A stretch of 64,000 nt of DNA from Actinomycetes bacterium (GCA_029782355.1 JAKOUY010000040.1:1-64000), one strand, 5' to 3'. Positions 9,494-18,224 are shown, counted from the first letter of the stretch. Made by a program: numbers and translations. Notes: generated by a model not told the origin, from the letters alone.

Positions 9494-10660
9494 GTGACCA
9501 GCCTGCTCCAGCGCCGACCGGACTCCGGTCTCGGCAACATCCGCAGCAGCCCCAGCGCCCCGAGCCGCAACATCGACTGGCTGCTGCTCATCGCCCAGGC
9601 GGCGCTGTCGGCCATCGGTCTGGCCACGGTGTACTCGGCCTCCTACACCAAGGGCAAGAGCCCGTACCAGTACGTCCAGCGCCAGGAGGTCTTCCTGATC
9701 GGCGCGGTGGTGCTGATGATCGTGGTGATGTGGGTCGACTACGAGCACTGGCGGGAGCGCGCCGCGCTGTTCTACGGCGCCACGGTCATGCTGCTGATGC
9801 TGGTCATCGTCGCCGGGGCGGTCAGCGGTGGGGCCCGGTTGGGGTTCGACATCGGACCGCTGAAGATCCAGCCGGCCGAGTTCGCCAAGGTCACCGTGCT
9901 CCTGGCCCTGGCCAGCTACCTGGCCGAGGAGCGGACCCAGCGGATCACCTACGCCCGGTTCAGTGGCGGGCTGATCCTGATCGGCATCCCCGCGGCGCTG
10001 ATCATCATCCAGCCGGACCTCGGCTCGGCGTCGGTCGTGGTGGCCATCGCCATGGGTGTGCTCCTGGTGGCTGGGGCCCGCTTCAAGCACATCGCCCTGA
10101 TCACCGCCCTGTCGCTGATGACCGTGGCCGCCGCGGTCGTGGCCCGGATCGTCAACACCTACCAGCTGCTGCGGATCACGGTGTTCGTCAACAGCGACCG
10201 GTGCAACGAACCGGGACAGTTGCACGACCTGTGCCAGCAGGTGCGCAACTCGACGCGCGCCGTGGCCATCGGCGGGATCTTCGGCAAGGGTTGGCTGCAG
10301 GGTCCGATCACCAACTCGCGCAACGACATTCCCGTGCAGTGGGCCGACTTCCCGTTCTCGGCCGTCGGCGAGCAGTTCGGCCTGGTCGGCTCGGCCGTGC
10401 TGATCGGCCTGTATGCCCTCATGCTGCTGCGGATCTTCCGCATCGCCCAGCTGTCGCGCGACACCCTGGGCACGTACATCTGCGCCGGAGCCTTCGCCAT
10501 GATCCTGTGGCAGGTGTTCCAGAACATCGGCATGACCATCGGCATCATGCCGGTCACCGGGCTGCCGCTCCCGTTCGTCTCCTACGGCGGTTCCGGCCTG
10601 TTCGCCCTGTACGCCCTGCTCGGGCTGGTGCAGAACGTGCACATGCGCCGCTACCGCTGA
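9494..10660 (+). CDS. rodA: Rod shape-determining protein RodA (SEDS glycosyltransferase)
   Basis: SEDS-family peptidoglycan polymerase working with PBP2. The 388-aa polytopic membrane protein has about ten hydrophobic segments, the SEDS signatures KIQPAEFAK and PLPFVSYGGSGL, and an extracytoplasmic loop between the two halves containing two cysteines (around bases 10200-10240) that could form a disulfide. The GTG start at 9494 is preceded by GGGGAT about 8 bases upstream. It ends the elongasome run; the next gene has its own TACACT promoter-like box. Confidence 0.96.
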   Translation: MTSLLQRRPDSGLGNIRSSPSAPSRNIDWLLLIAQAALSAIGLATVYSASYTKGKSPYQYVQRQEVFLIGAVVLMIVVMWVDYEHWRERAALFYGATVMLLMLVIVAGAVSGGARLGFDIGPLKIQPAEFAKVTVLLALASYLAEERTQRITYARFSGGLILIGIPAALIIIQPDLGSASVVVAIAMGVLLVAGARFKHIALITALSLMTVAAAVVARIVNTYQLLRITVFVNSDRCNEPGQLHDLCQQVRNSTRAVAIGGIFGKGWLQGPITNSRNDIPVQWADFPFSAVGEQFGLVGSAVLIGLYALMLLRIFRIAQLSRDTLGTYICAGAFAMILWQVFQNIGMTIGIMPVTGLPLPFVSYGGSGLFALYALLGLVQNVHMRRYR

Positions 10661-10713
10661 GCGTCCCGGTCCGGCGACAACGCGTGCCGGCGTAGTACAC
10701 TTGGGCGAACATC

Positions 10714-12672
10714 ATGATCGCTGTCTGGGACCGGGTCGAACCGCTCCTGGCACGGGTACAGAAGCCGGCCCGTTACATCGGGTGTGAGGATGGCGCTGCT
10801 TCCCCTCGGCACGGTGCCGAGAAGGTCGCCTGGCTGCTCGCCTACCCCGATACGTACGAAATCGGCTTGCCCAACCAGGGGCTGCAGATCCTCTACGAAC
10901 TGTTGAACGAGCGCGACGACGCCGTCGCCGAGCGGGCCTATGCCCCGTGGCGCGACCTCGAGCTGCTGATGCGCCAGCGGGGCGTGCCGCTGTTCAGCGT
11001 GGATTCCCACCTGGCCGCCGCCGGGTTCGACCTGATCGCCTTCAACCTGTCGGCCGAGCTGGTGTACACCAACGTGCTGAACATGGTCGACCTCGCCGGG
11101 GTCCCGGTGCGCAGCGAGGAGCGGGCCGACGGCGATCCGCTGGTGGTCATCGGCGGGCACTGCGCGTTCAACCCCGAGCCGCTGGCGGAGTACGTCGACC
11201 TGGCCGTGCTCGGCGACGGCGAGGAGGTGGTGGGGGAGATCACCGCCGTCGTGTCGCGGTGGAAGCACGACGGGCGCACCCCGGGATCCCGCCAGCGGGT
11301 GCTGCGCGCCCTGGCCCAGGTGCCCGGTGTGTACGTGCCGTCGCTGTACCGGGCGGTGTACGACGGGCCGCGGCTGGTGGCGGTCGAACCGCGCCATGCC
11401 GACGTGCCGGCCGTGGTCGACAAGCGCACCGTGGCCGACCTGGCCGATTGGCCGTACCCCAAGCGCCCGCTGGCCCCGCTCACCGAGGTGGTCCACGACC
11501 GGCTCAGCGTCGAGGTCTTCCGTGGCTGCACCCGCGGCTGCCGGTTCTGCCAGGCTGGGATGGTCACCCGCCCGGTGCGCGAGCGCCCGCCCGAGCAGGT
11601 CCGCACGATGATCGCCAACGGGCTGCGCCGGACCGGGTACGACGAGGTCAGCCTGTCGTCGCTGTCCACCGCCGACTTCAGCGACGTCGGCGAGGTGATC
11701 GCCGCTGTCAACCCGCCCGGCTGCCCGCCGAGCGAGCTGGTCTCGGTGGCCCTGCCGTCGCTACGCGTCGATGCCTTCACCGTCGGGCTGGCCGGCCAGG
11801 TGGGCGCCGCCCGGCGGAGCGGCCTGACCTTCGCCCCCGAGGCCGGCACGTGGCGGTTGCGCCAGGTGCTGAACAAGCTGATCTCCGAGGACGACCTCTA
11901 CGGGGCGGTCGACGCTGCCTACGGCCAGGGCTGGACCCGGATGAAGCTGTACTTCCTGACCGGCCTGCCCACCGAGACCGACGCCGACACGCTGGGCATC
12001 GCCGATCTGGCCCGCAACGTCGCCGCCATCGGGCGCCGGTACACCAACCGGGCCAGCGTGACCGTCAGCCTCGGTGGGTTCGTTCCCAAGGCGCACACCC
12101 CCTTCCAATGGTTCGGGCAGAACACCACCGCCGAGCTGCGCCGCAAGATCCAGCTGCTGCGCGATTCGGCCGGGCGCAGCCGGGGCGTCCAGCTGAAGTG
12201 GCACGACCCGGCTGCGACGCTGGCCGAGGGCATCGTCGCTCGCGGTGACCGGCGGATCGGCCGGGTCATCGAGCGGGTGTGGCGTGACGGCGGCGTGTTC
12301 CAGGAGTGGAGCGAGTTCTTCGACCTCGGCCGCTGGGAGCAGGCGATGGCCGCCGAGGGGCTGTCGCTCGACTGGTACGTCCACCGCCACCGCACGGAGG
12401 ACGAGGTGTTGCCCTGGGCCCACCTGCGTGCCGGGTTGCACGCCGACTTCCTGTGGGCCGACTGGCAGGCCGCCCTGGGCCAGGCCGGTGTCGAGGACTG
12501 CCGGTGGACGCCGTGCTACGACTGCGGGGTCTGCACCGGGTACGGCATCGAGCACGTCGTCGCCTCGACGGTGCCACCGGCCGGCGGCAGCCAGGGCACC
12601 GGCCAGGATCTGCGCCGCGGCGGGGACACCCCGGTGCTGCTGACCCGCAAGCCCGAGATGGTGGGCGGATGA
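10714..12672 (+). CDS. TIGR03960 family B12-binding-like radical SAM protein
   Basis: Radical SAM enzyme of unassigned reaction. An N-terminal cobalamin-binding-like domain (about residues 25-170) is followed by the [4Fe-4S] motif C272-x3-C276-x2-C279 within FRGCTRGCRFCQAG. A C-terminal cysteine group CYDCGVCTGYG ends the protein. At 652 aa it matches the TIGR03960 family. In many bacteria it lies directly before TIGR03936, rne, rplU and rpmA, exactly as here, which suggests a link to RNA or ribosome maturation (inference). A TACACT hexamer ends 12 nt before the ATG; no strong ribosome binding site is present. Confidence 0.9.
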   Translation: MIAVWDRVEPLLARVQKPARYIGCEDGAASPRHGAEKVAWLLAYPDTYEIGLPNQGLQILYELLNERDDAVAERAYAPWRDLELLMRQRGVPLFSVDSHLAAAGFDLIAFNLSAELVYTNVLNMVDLAGVPVRSEERADGDPLVVIGGHCAFNPEPLAEYVDLAVLGDGEEVVGEITAVVSRWKHDGRTPGSRQRVLRALAQVPGVYVPSLYRAVYDGPRLVAVEPRHADVPAVVDKRTVADLADWPYPKRPLAPLTEVVHDRLSVEVFRGCTRGCRFCQAGMVTRPVRERPPEQVRTMIANGLRRTGYDEVSLSSLSTADFSDVGEVIAAVNPPGCPPSELVSVALPSLRVDAFTVGLAGQVGAARRSGLTFAPEAGTWRLRQVLNKLISEDDLYGAVDAAYGQGWTRMKLYFLTGLPTETDADTLGIADLARNVAAIGRRYTNRASVTVSLGGFVPKAHTPFQWFGQNTTAELRRKIQLLRDSAGRSRGVQLKWHDPAATLAEGIVARGDRRIGRVIERVWRDGGVFQEWSEFFDLGRWEQAMAAEGLSLDWYVHRHRTEDEVLPWAHLRAGLHADFLWADWQAALGQAGVEDCRWTPCYDCGVCTGYGIEHVVASTVPPAGGSQGTGQDLRRGGDTPVLLTRKPEMVGG

Positions 12673-13388
12673 GAGTGCGCATCCGCCACAGCAAGCTCGG
12701 CAAGGTCCGCTTCACCAGCCACCGCGACACCGCCCGCCACTGGGAGCGGGCGTTGCGCAAGGCCGGATTGCGAGTGGCCACCTCCGGTGGGTTCTCGCCT
12801 CGACCACGGCTCTCGTTCGGGCTGGCCCTGCCCACCGGGGCGGAGTCGCTGGCCGAGTACCTCGACGTCGAGTTCGCCGACGCGATCGACGTCGGCGACT
12901 CGGACGTGGTCCGGCGGATGGACCAGGCCCTGCCCGTCGGGTACCAGGTGTTGGCGATGGCCCACCACGCCGACGCTGAACCGTCCCTGCAGTCCGACGT
13001 CGTCGCCTGCACGTGGTGGATCGAGGTACATGCCGACGCCGACGTCGATGCGGTCGTCGGCACCCTGCTGGATGCGGCCTCGGTGCCGCTCGAGCGGGAG
13101 CGCAAGGGCCAGCGGCGGGTCGACGACATCCGCCCGTCGATCGAGGCCCTCGCCGCCGGCCGCCCACCCTGGAGCGGGGCGGGCACGTGGTTGGAGAGCA
13201 CGCTGGCCACGGCGGAGCGGGGCCTGCGCCCCACCGAACTGATCGCGGCCCTGTGGCCGCAGCGCGATCCGTTGGACCTGGTGTCCCGGATCGTGCGCAC
13301 CCATCAATGGATCGAGCGTGGCGGCACCCGCCGGGAAGTTCTCCCGGCCGCCGTCGACGCCGGCCCCGCCGTGGTGGCGTGGGCTTGA
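12669..13388 (+). CDS. TIGR03936 family radical SAM-associated protein (DUF2344)
   Basis: Partner protein of the preceding radical SAM enzyme; in some genomes the two are fused. The ATG at 12669 overlaps the previous stop by 4 bases (ATGA), indicating translational coupling. The 239-aa product begins with the family pattern VRIRHSKLGKVRFTSHRD and continues with SGGFSPRPRLSFGLALPTG, the most conserved block of DUF2344. It carries no iron-sulfur cysteine motif itself. Function is unknown; proximity to rne, rplU and rpmA is the only clue. Confidence 0.88.
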   Translation: MRVRIRHSKLGKVRFTSHRDTARHWERALRKAGLRVATSGGFSPRPRLSFGLALPTGAESLAEYLDVEFADAIDVGDSDVVRRMDQALPVGYQVLAMAHHADAEPSLQSDVVACTWWIEVHADADVDAVVGTLLDAASVPLERERKGQRRVDDIRPSIEALAAGRPPWSGAGTWLESTLATAERGLRPTELIAALWPQRDPLDLVSRIVRTHQWIERGGTRREVLPAAVDAGPAVVAWA

Positions 13389-13402
13389 CGAGGAGATGAG
13401 CC

Positions 13403-15361
13403 ATGGACAGCCGTGACGCCGAGCTGGCGCCACCAGCCGACACCGACCCGGACAGCGGGCGCGACCCGGAGCCCGGATTCGACCCGGAGACCGACCTCGA
13501 CCCCGCGGGTCAGCCCACGGTGCGCAAGCGCCGCCGTGGCTCGCGTGGCGGCAAGAACCGCAAGCGGACCACGGTGAGTCCTCACCACGGACCGTCCGAG
13601 GCCGACGATCCCGGCGAGGGTCCGCCCGCTGACGCCGCCCCCGACCCGAACTGGTCAGCGAATCCGGCCGAATCGCCCGGATTCGCTGACCAGTCCGCGG
13701 ATGGACGGGGCTCGCCGGTGGAGCTGCCCGAACGGATCGGCGAGGGCCGGCCCTCGGCCGAGGCCGGTGACCGGGCCACGGTGCGCAAGCCGCAGATCGG
13801 CGACACCCGCCCGGCGCCACTGATCGTGCCCAGCGTTCCCCCGCCCGGCAAGGCGGTGGTCCCCGGTGCCACACCCCCGTCGGGAACGCCGCGCAGCCGC
13901 GGGGCCAAGGGCAAGTCGAAGGCCGCACCGCCGAGCGCGACGCCCGCGCCGGCAGCGGCGGGTGCCCCGGCCGAGCCGAAGAAGAAGCGCAAGCGGACCA
14001 AGGCCACCGACTCGGGCCGCGGCCATGCCGGGCAGGTCGAGCTGGACGACGACGTCCTCGAGCGCCGCCGTGGCCGGGAACGCAACGGTCGTCCGGTGGG
14101 CCGCTACCTGATGTGCGTCCAGGTCCGCCCCGGGCTGACCCAGGTGGCCGTGCTCGAGGGCCGCAACCTGATCGAGCACTACGTCAGCCGGCCGGCCGAC
14201 GACGTCTCCCAGATCCACGGGAACATCTACCTCGGCAAGGTGCAGAACGTGCTGCCAGGCATGGAGGCCGCCTTCGTCGACATCGGCACCCCGAAGAACG
14301 CCGTGCTGTACCGCGGCGACGTGCAGTACGACGCCGAGGACATCGAGGAGAAGGGTCAGCCGCGCATCGAGCAGATGCTCCGCGCCCGCCAGCTGGTGAT
14401 GTGCCAGGTGACCAAGAACCCGATCGGCGCCAAGGGTGCCCGGCTGACCCAGGAGGTCTCGCTGCCGGGGCGCTTCGTCGTGCTGATCCCCAACTCGAAG
14501 ACCTACGGCATCTCCAAGCGGCTGCCCGACGACGTCCGCAAGCGTCTGCGCGCCGTGCTCGATCGGGTCAAGCCCGCCGAGCACGGGTTGATCGTGCGCA
14601 CCGCCGCCGAGCACGCCAGCGAGCACGAGCTGCGTGCCGACATGACCCGCCTGCTCGACCAGTGGGCCGGCATCGCCGCCAAGGCCGCCAAGGCGACCAG
14701 CCCGACCCTGCTGTACCAGGAACCCCAGCTCGGCCTGCGGGTGATCCGTGAGGAGTTCAACGCCGACTACCGCGGCGTGGTCATCGACGACCGCCAGCTG
14801 TACGAGGACGTCCGCGGGTACATCGCCGACTTCAACCCCGAGCTGGCCGACCGGGTCGAGTTCTACGACGCGCCGGCCGAGGGCCTGCCACTGTACGAGC
14901 GCTTCCACGTCCACGAGCAGTTGCACAAGGCCCTCGACCGCAAGGTGTGGCTGCCGAGCGGGGGATCGCTGATCATCGAGCACACCGAGGCCCTGACGGT
15001 GATCGACGTCAACACCGGCAAGAACGTGGGGACCACCAATCTGGAGGAGACCGTCTTCCGCAACAACCTGGAGGCCGCCGAGGAGGTCGCCAAGCAGTTG
15101 CGCCTGCGCGACATCGGCGGGATCGTGGTCATCGACTTCATCGACATGGAGATCAAGGACAACCGCAAGAAGGTCGTCGAGGCCTTTCGCGCCGCGCTGG
15201 CCCGCGACAAGACCAGGACCCAGGTGTTCGACATCAGCGAACTCGGCCTGGTGGAGATGACCCGCAAGCGCATCGGCGAGGGGCTGCTGGTCAACTTCGC
15301 CGATGGCTGCCCCACCTGCCAGGGCCGTGGCGTGGTGGTCGATCACGCGCTCCTGGAGTAG
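13403..15361 (+). CDS. rne: Ribonuclease E/G family endoribonuclease
   Basis: Single-strand-specific endoribonuclease for mRNA decay and rRNA maturation. Of 652 aa, the first ~220 are a disordered, charged extension rich in Pro, Ala, Lys and Arg with clusters such as KRRRGSRGGKNRKR. The S1 RNA-binding domain follows (GNIYLGKVQNVLPGMEAAFVDIG area, near residue 275), then the DNase I-like catalytic domain with VIDVNTGK and VIDFIDME, and the zinc-link CPTC near residue 636. The C-terminal scaffold typical of E. coli is absent; disorder is N-terminal instead, as in other actinobacteria. A perfect 18-bp hairpin lies in the coding sequence at 13650-13694. Confidence 0.96.
   Translation: MDSRDAELAPPADTDPDSGRDPEPGFDPETDLDPAGQPTVRKRRRGSRGGKNRKRTTVSPHHGPSEADDPGEGPPADAAPDPNWSANPAESPGFADQSADGRGSPVELPERIGEGRPSAEAGDRATVRKPQIGDTRPAPLIVPSVPPPGKAVVPGATPPSGTPRSRGAKGKSKAAPPSATPAPAAAGAPAEPKKKRKRTKATDSGRGHAGQVELDDDVLERRRGRERNGRPVGRYLMCVQVRPGLTQVAVLEGRNLIEHYVSRPADDVSQIHGNIYLGKVQNVLPGMEAAFVDIGTPKNAVLYRGDVQYDAEDIEEKGQPRIEQMLRARQLVMCQVTKNPIGAKGARLTQEVSLPGRFVVLIPNSKTYGISKRLPDDVRKRLRAVLDRVKPAEHGLIVRTAAEHASEHELRADMTRLLDQWAGIAAKAAKATSPTLLYQEPQLGLRVIREEFNADYRGVVIDDRQLYEDVRGYIADFNPELADRVEFYDAPAEGLPLYERFHVHEQLHKALDRKVWLPSGGSLIIEHTEALTVIDVNTGKNVGTTNLEETVFRNNLEAAEEVAKQLRLRDIGGIVVIDFIDMEIKDNRKKVVEAFRAALARDKTRTQVFDISELGLVEMTRKRIGEGLLVNFADGCPTCQGRGVVVDHALLE
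13650..13694. repeat. Perfect 18-bp inverted repeat inside rne
   Basis: Left arm 13650-13667 (ACTGGTCAGCGAATCCGG) is the exact reverse complement of 13677-13694, with a 9-nt loop (CCGAATCGC). It lies in the part of rne that encodes the disordered N-terminal extension and would form a very stable hairpin in the mRNA about 250 nt after the start codon. It is not near a gene end, so a terminator role is unlikely. Confidence 0.9.
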
Positions 15362-15398
15362 GCGGTCGGCTCCGGTTGGGGTGCCGGCCGGCCCGCGG

Positions 15399-15404
15399 TA
15401 GGAT
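15399..15404 (+). promoter_or_regulatory. Probable -10 box (TAGGAT) of rplU-rpmA
   Basis: TAGGAT ends 11 nt before the rplU ATG in the 54-bp gap after rne. The predicted start would leave a leader of only about 4-6 nt; the TTG at 15404 is in frame but a start there would give an unusual N-terminus for L21. Confidence 0.4.
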
Positions 15405-15415
15405 TGCAGACCGCT

Positions 15416-15727
15416 ATGTACGCATTCATCTCCACCGGTGGCAAGCAGGCCCGTGTCGCCGAGGGCGACCAGGTCCACGTCGAACTGCTCGATGCCGAGC
15501 AGGGCAGCGAGGTCAGCCTGAAGCCCGTCCTGCTGGTCGACGGGGACACCGTGCTGGCGACCCCGGACCAGTTGCAGGGCGCGTCCGTCACCGGCAAGGT
15601 GGTCGGTTGGGCCAAGGGTCCGAAGATCAACGGGTTCACGTACAAGCGGCGCACCAACCAGCGCCGCCGCTTCGGTCACCGCCAGCAGTACCAGGTGCTC
15701 GAAATCACCTCCATCACGAAGGGCTGA
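15416..15727 (+). CDS. rplU: 50S ribosomal protein L21
   Basis: Large-subunit ribosomal protein binding 23S rRNA. Starting at the ATG at 15416 the product is 103 aa, the normal size, begins MYAFISTGGKQARV and ends with the conserved HRQQYQVLEITSI region. An in-frame TTG at 15404 would add four residues that the family lacks, so it was not used. rpmA follows after 6 bases, as in nearly all bacteria. Confidence 0.97.
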   Translation: MYAFISTGGKQARVAEGDQVHVELLDAEQGSEVSLKPVLLVDGDTVLATPDQLQGASVTGKVVGWAKGPKINGFTYKRRTNQRRRFGHRQQYQVLEITSITKG

Positions 15728-15733
15728 TCCGAG

Positions 15734-15991
15734 ATGTCGAAGACCAAGGGTGGCGGGTCGACCCGCAACGGCCGTGACAGCAACGCCCAGCGCCTCGGCG
15801 TCAAGGTGTTCGGTGGGTCGGCGGTCAACGCCGGCACGATCATCGTCCGCCAGCGGGGGACCAAGTTCCACCCGGGCCGCAACGTCGGGATCGGTGGCGA
15901 CGACACGCTGTTCGCCCTGTGCGCCGGCTCGGTGCAGTTCGGCGAGCGCAAGGGTCGCCGGGTCGTCGACGTCGTTCCCGCCGAGGCCTGA
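15734..15991 (+). CDS. rpmA: 50S ribosomal protein L27
   Basis: Large-subunit protein whose N-terminus reaches the peptidyl-transferase centre. The 85-aa product starts [20 protein letters not shown] and contains the [21 protein letters not shown] block that defines the family. It follows rplU by 6 bases. The gene is convergent with dgt, and the short gap carries a 29-bp tandem repeat that may act as a transcription stop. Confidence 0.98.
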   Translation: MSKTKGGGSTRNGRDSNAQRLGVKVFGGSAVNAGTIIVRQRGTKFHPGRNVGIGGDDTLFALCAGSVQFGERKGRRVVDVVPAEA

Positions 15992-15994
15992 CCC

Positions 15995-16060
15995 GTCGAC
16001 GCGCCGCGTTACGGCGTCGACCAGTCGACGCGCCGCGTTACGGCGTCGACCAGTCGACGC
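15995..16060. repeat. 29-bp tandem repeat (2.3 copies) duplicating the dgt 3' end
   Basis: Copies at 15995-16023 and 16024-16052 are identical, followed by 8 bases of a third. Read on the minus strand the unit contains the end of dgt including its TAA stop, so dgt's last codons and stop are duplicated outside the gene. Each unit has the inverted arms GTCGACGC and GCGTCGAC around an 11-nt loop and could fold as a hairpin between the convergent rpmA and dgt genes. Confidence 0.9.
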
Positions 16061-17165
16061 CCTGCGGCAGGCGCTGCGGGTCCCAGTTCAACACGGTGAT
16101 CGCCTGGCGGCAGGCGTAGCGATCGGTCATCCCCCCGACGTAGGTGACAGCGGCGCGTTGCGCCTCGGCTGAGCCGGCGTCGAGACCATCGCTGTCCGGC
16201 ATGGCAGCCGGACGTCCCGTGAAGTGCTCGACCAGGGCACGCAGCAGGTCGATCACGGCCACGGCCTGCCGGCGCGACGCCGGGCGCAGATAGATGTGCT
16301 CGTAGTTGAAGCGGCGGAAGGCCGCCAGTGCCTCGGCCGGTTCGGGAAGCATCCCGATCCGGCCGTGGGCCGCGGCGGCATCGATCATCCCGAGGATGAA
16401 GGCGGCCAGCTGCTGGCGACGGGTCGTGCCGCAGCGGGTGGCGACCTCGGCTGGGAGCTGGTCGGCGGTCACCACCCCGCTGGCGGCGGCGTCCTCGAAG
16501 TCGTGGCAGACGTAGGCGATGCGGTCGGCCCAGCTGACCACCTCGCCCTCCGGGGTGGCGGGGGCCGGCCGGCTCCACGAGTGGTTGCGGATCCCGTCGA
16601 GGGTCTCGACGCACAGGTTCAACGACGCCAGGGCGACGTCCGCGCCCCACACGGCGTGGTCGTACCCGCCGGCCACGTACGGGCTCAGGGCGTCCTCGCT
16701 GGCGTGGCCGCCGGGACCGTGCCCGCAGTCGTGGCCGAGGGCGATGGCCTCGGTGAGGGCGACGTTCAGCCCCAGGGCGCGGCTGACGCTGACCGCCACC
16801 TGGGCGACCTCCAGGGCGTGGGTCAGGCGGGTTCGCTGGTGATCCTCCGGGAAGACGAACACCTGGGTCTTGCCCGCCAGGCGGCGGAAGCTGGTGCTGT
16901 GCAGGATGCGGTCGCGGTCGCGCTCGAAGCAGGTCCGGTACGGGTCCGGCTGCTCGTCGGCCAGGCGGTGTCCGGCCCCCGCGGCGCGTGTCGCCAGCGT
17001 GGCCAGGGTGGCGTCCTGGCGGGCCTCGCGCGCCGGCCGGTCGAGCACGCCGGGGGAGCCGCTGCCGGCCCACGAGTCGGCATGCGCCAGGTGGATGCCC
17101 CCGCCGGCATGGTGGCCGCGCATCGTCGCCGCCCACCGCTGCGCCCGCTCGGCCATCTCCGACAC
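16038..17165 (-). CDS. dgt: dGTPase-like deoxynucleotide triphosphohydrolase
   Basis: HD-domain enzyme releasing triphosphate from dNTPs, regulating dNTP pools. The 375-aa protein shows the HD metal site: the RRLAGKTQVF and TRLTHALEV segments, then GHDCGHGPGGHASE, and a later conserved aspartate in SWADRIAYVCHDFED. The GTG at 17165 is preceded by a TACCCT hexamer 7 nt upstream on the minus strand and fits a leaderless start; an in-frame ATG lies 9 bases inside. Its last codons (GVDWSTP) lie in the 29-bp tandem repeat. It is adjacent to nucleoside-salvage genes. Confidence 0.93.
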   Translation of the reverse strand: MSEMAERAQRWAATMRGHHAGGGIHLAHADSWAGSGSPGVLDRPAREARQDATLATLATRAAGAGHRLADEQPDPYRTCFERDRDRILHSTSFRRLAGKTQVFVFPEDHQRTRLTHALEVAQVAVSVSRALGLNVALTEAIALGHDCGHGPGGHASEDALSPYVAGGYDHAVWGADVALASLNLCVETLDGIRNHSWSRPAPATPEGEVVSWADRIAYVCHDFEDAAASGVVTADQLPAEVATRCGTTRRQQLAAFILGMIDAAAAHGRIGMLPEPAEALAAFRRFNYEHIYLRPASRRQAVAVIDLLRALVEHFTGRPAAMPDSDGLDAGSAEAQRAAVTYVGGMTDRYACRQAITVLNWDPQRLPQGVDWSTP

Positions 17166-17172
17166 CCGGACC

Positions 17173-17178
17173 AGGGTA
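17173..17178 (-). promoter_or_regulatory. Probable -10 box (TACCCT) of dgt, leaderless
   Basis: On the minus strand TACCCT ends 7 nt before the dgt GTG. The facing plus-strand gene has TAGCCT at 17220-17225, so two outward promoters lie in the 68-bp divergent gap. Confidence 0.5.
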
Positions 17179-17219
17179 GCGAGCAGGGCTCTCGCCGGGG
17201 CCCGACCCCGACCAGCCGG

Positions 17220-17225
17220 TAGCCT
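17220..17225 (+). promoter_or_regulatory. Probable -10 box (TAGCCT) of the PfkB kinase gene, leaderless
   Basis: TAGCCT ends 8 nt before the GTG at 17234; no Shine-Dalgarno sequence is present. Confidence 0.5.
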
Positions 17226-17233
17226 CGTGGGTC

Positions 17234-18214
17234 GTGCCGCATCGGGTTCGCTACGACGTCGTCGGCATCGGCAACGCGCTGGTCGATGTCATCGCTCACG
17301 CCGCCGACGAGTTCATCGTCGACCACCACCTGGTCAAGGGCTCGATGACCCTGATCGACACCGAGCGGGCCCTCGAGCTGTACACCGCTCTGGGCCGGGC
17401 GATCGAGATGAGCGGCGGCTCGTGCGCCAACACCATGTGCGGGGTGGCCTCCTTCGGTGGTCGGGCCGGGTACATCGGCAAGGTCTCGGCCGACGACCTC
17501 GGTGCGGTGTTCGCCCACGACCTGCGTGCCGTCGGGGTCAGCTTCGCCGGCGGTGCCGGCACGGACCCGACACCGACCGGCCGCTGCATCATCGTCGTCA
17601 CGCCGGACGCCGAGCGGACGATGAACACCTACCTCGGCGTGTCCTCCCTGCTGGCGACCAGCGACCTCGACGAGGCGATGATCGCCGCCGGGCAGGTGCT
17701 GTACATGGAGGGGTACCTGTTCGACCGGGACCCGGCCAAGGCCGCCTTCCGCCGGGCCGCCGAGGTGGCCCACGCCAACCGCCGCCAGGTGTCGCTGACG
17801 CTCAGCGACTCGTTCTGCGTCGACCGGCACCGGGCCGACTTCCGCGACCTGGTGTCCGACCAGGTCGACATCCTCTTCGGCAACCGGGCCGAGCTGGTCG
17901 CCCTGTACGAGACTGACACCGTCGAGCAGGCCGTCGAGCAGGTGCGCAGCGAGTGCCACCTGGCGGTGATCACCACCGGGTCCGACGGGTGCCTGATCGT
18001 CAGCGGCGACGGCGTGCTGGCCGTGCCGGCACAACCGGTGGAGGCGGTGCTGGACACCACCGGGGCGGGTGACCTGTTCGCTGCCGGGTTCCTGTTCGGG
18101 TACACCCTAGGAGCCGACCTGGTGGAGTGCGGTCGGCTCGGCTCGGTGGCCGCCGGCGAGGTGATCGCCCACGTCGGCCCGCGCCCGCTCGTGGAACTGC
18201 GGACCCTGCTGTGA
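17234..18214 (+). CDS. PfkB family kinase, adenosine-kinase-like
   Basis: Ribokinase/PfkB-fold kinase, 326 aa, full length. The N-terminal VVGIGNALVDVIAH and the SGGSCANTMCGVASFGG segment bind the nucleoside or sugar. The C-terminal anion-hole motif DTTGAGDLFAAGF carries the catalytic aspartate. Overall it looks most like bacterial adenosine kinases of this family, and the neighbours (phosphopentomutase-like gene, upp, add, nucleoside importer) support a role in phosphorylating an imported nucleoside; other PfkB substrates cannot be excluded. The next gene starts 10 bases downstream. Confidence 0.85.
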   Translation: MPHRVRYDVVGIGNALVDVIAHAADEFIVDHHLVKGSMTLIDTERALELYTALGRAIEMSGGSCANTMCGVASFGGRAGYIGKVSADDLGAVFAHDLRAVGVSFAGGAGTDPTPTGRCIIVVTPDAERTMNTYLGVSSLLATSDLDEAMIAAGQVLYMEGYLFDRDPAKAAFRRAAEVAHANRRQVSLTLSDSFCVDRHRADFRDLVSDQVDILFGNRAELVALYETDTVEQAVEQVRSECHLAVITTGSDGCLIVSGDGVLAVPAQPVEAVLDTTGAGDLFAAGFLFGYTLGADLVECGRLGSVAAGEVIAHVGPRPLVELRTLL

Positions 18215-18224
18215 GGAGGACGCG

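Noticed and set aside
4141-10642. Two very long minus-strand frames (over 1100 codons each) opposite ndk-mreBCD-mrdA-rodA.
   Set aside because: They are antisense to well-supported genes, rich in Asp, Gly, His and Arg from reverse codon bias, and have no domain resemblance.
13650-13694. Inverted repeat as insertion-sequence ends.
   Set aside because: Arms are 9 bases apart with no transposase between or near, and the rne frame is intact across it.
15404-15727. TTG start for rplU, four codons upstream of ATG.
   Set aside because: L21 proteins begin at MYA; the TTG overlaps the probable -10 box.
15995-16060. Possible CRISPR remnant or attachment site.
   Set aside because: Repeats are directly adjacent without spacers, and no integrase or cas gene is near; it is a local duplication of the dgt end.
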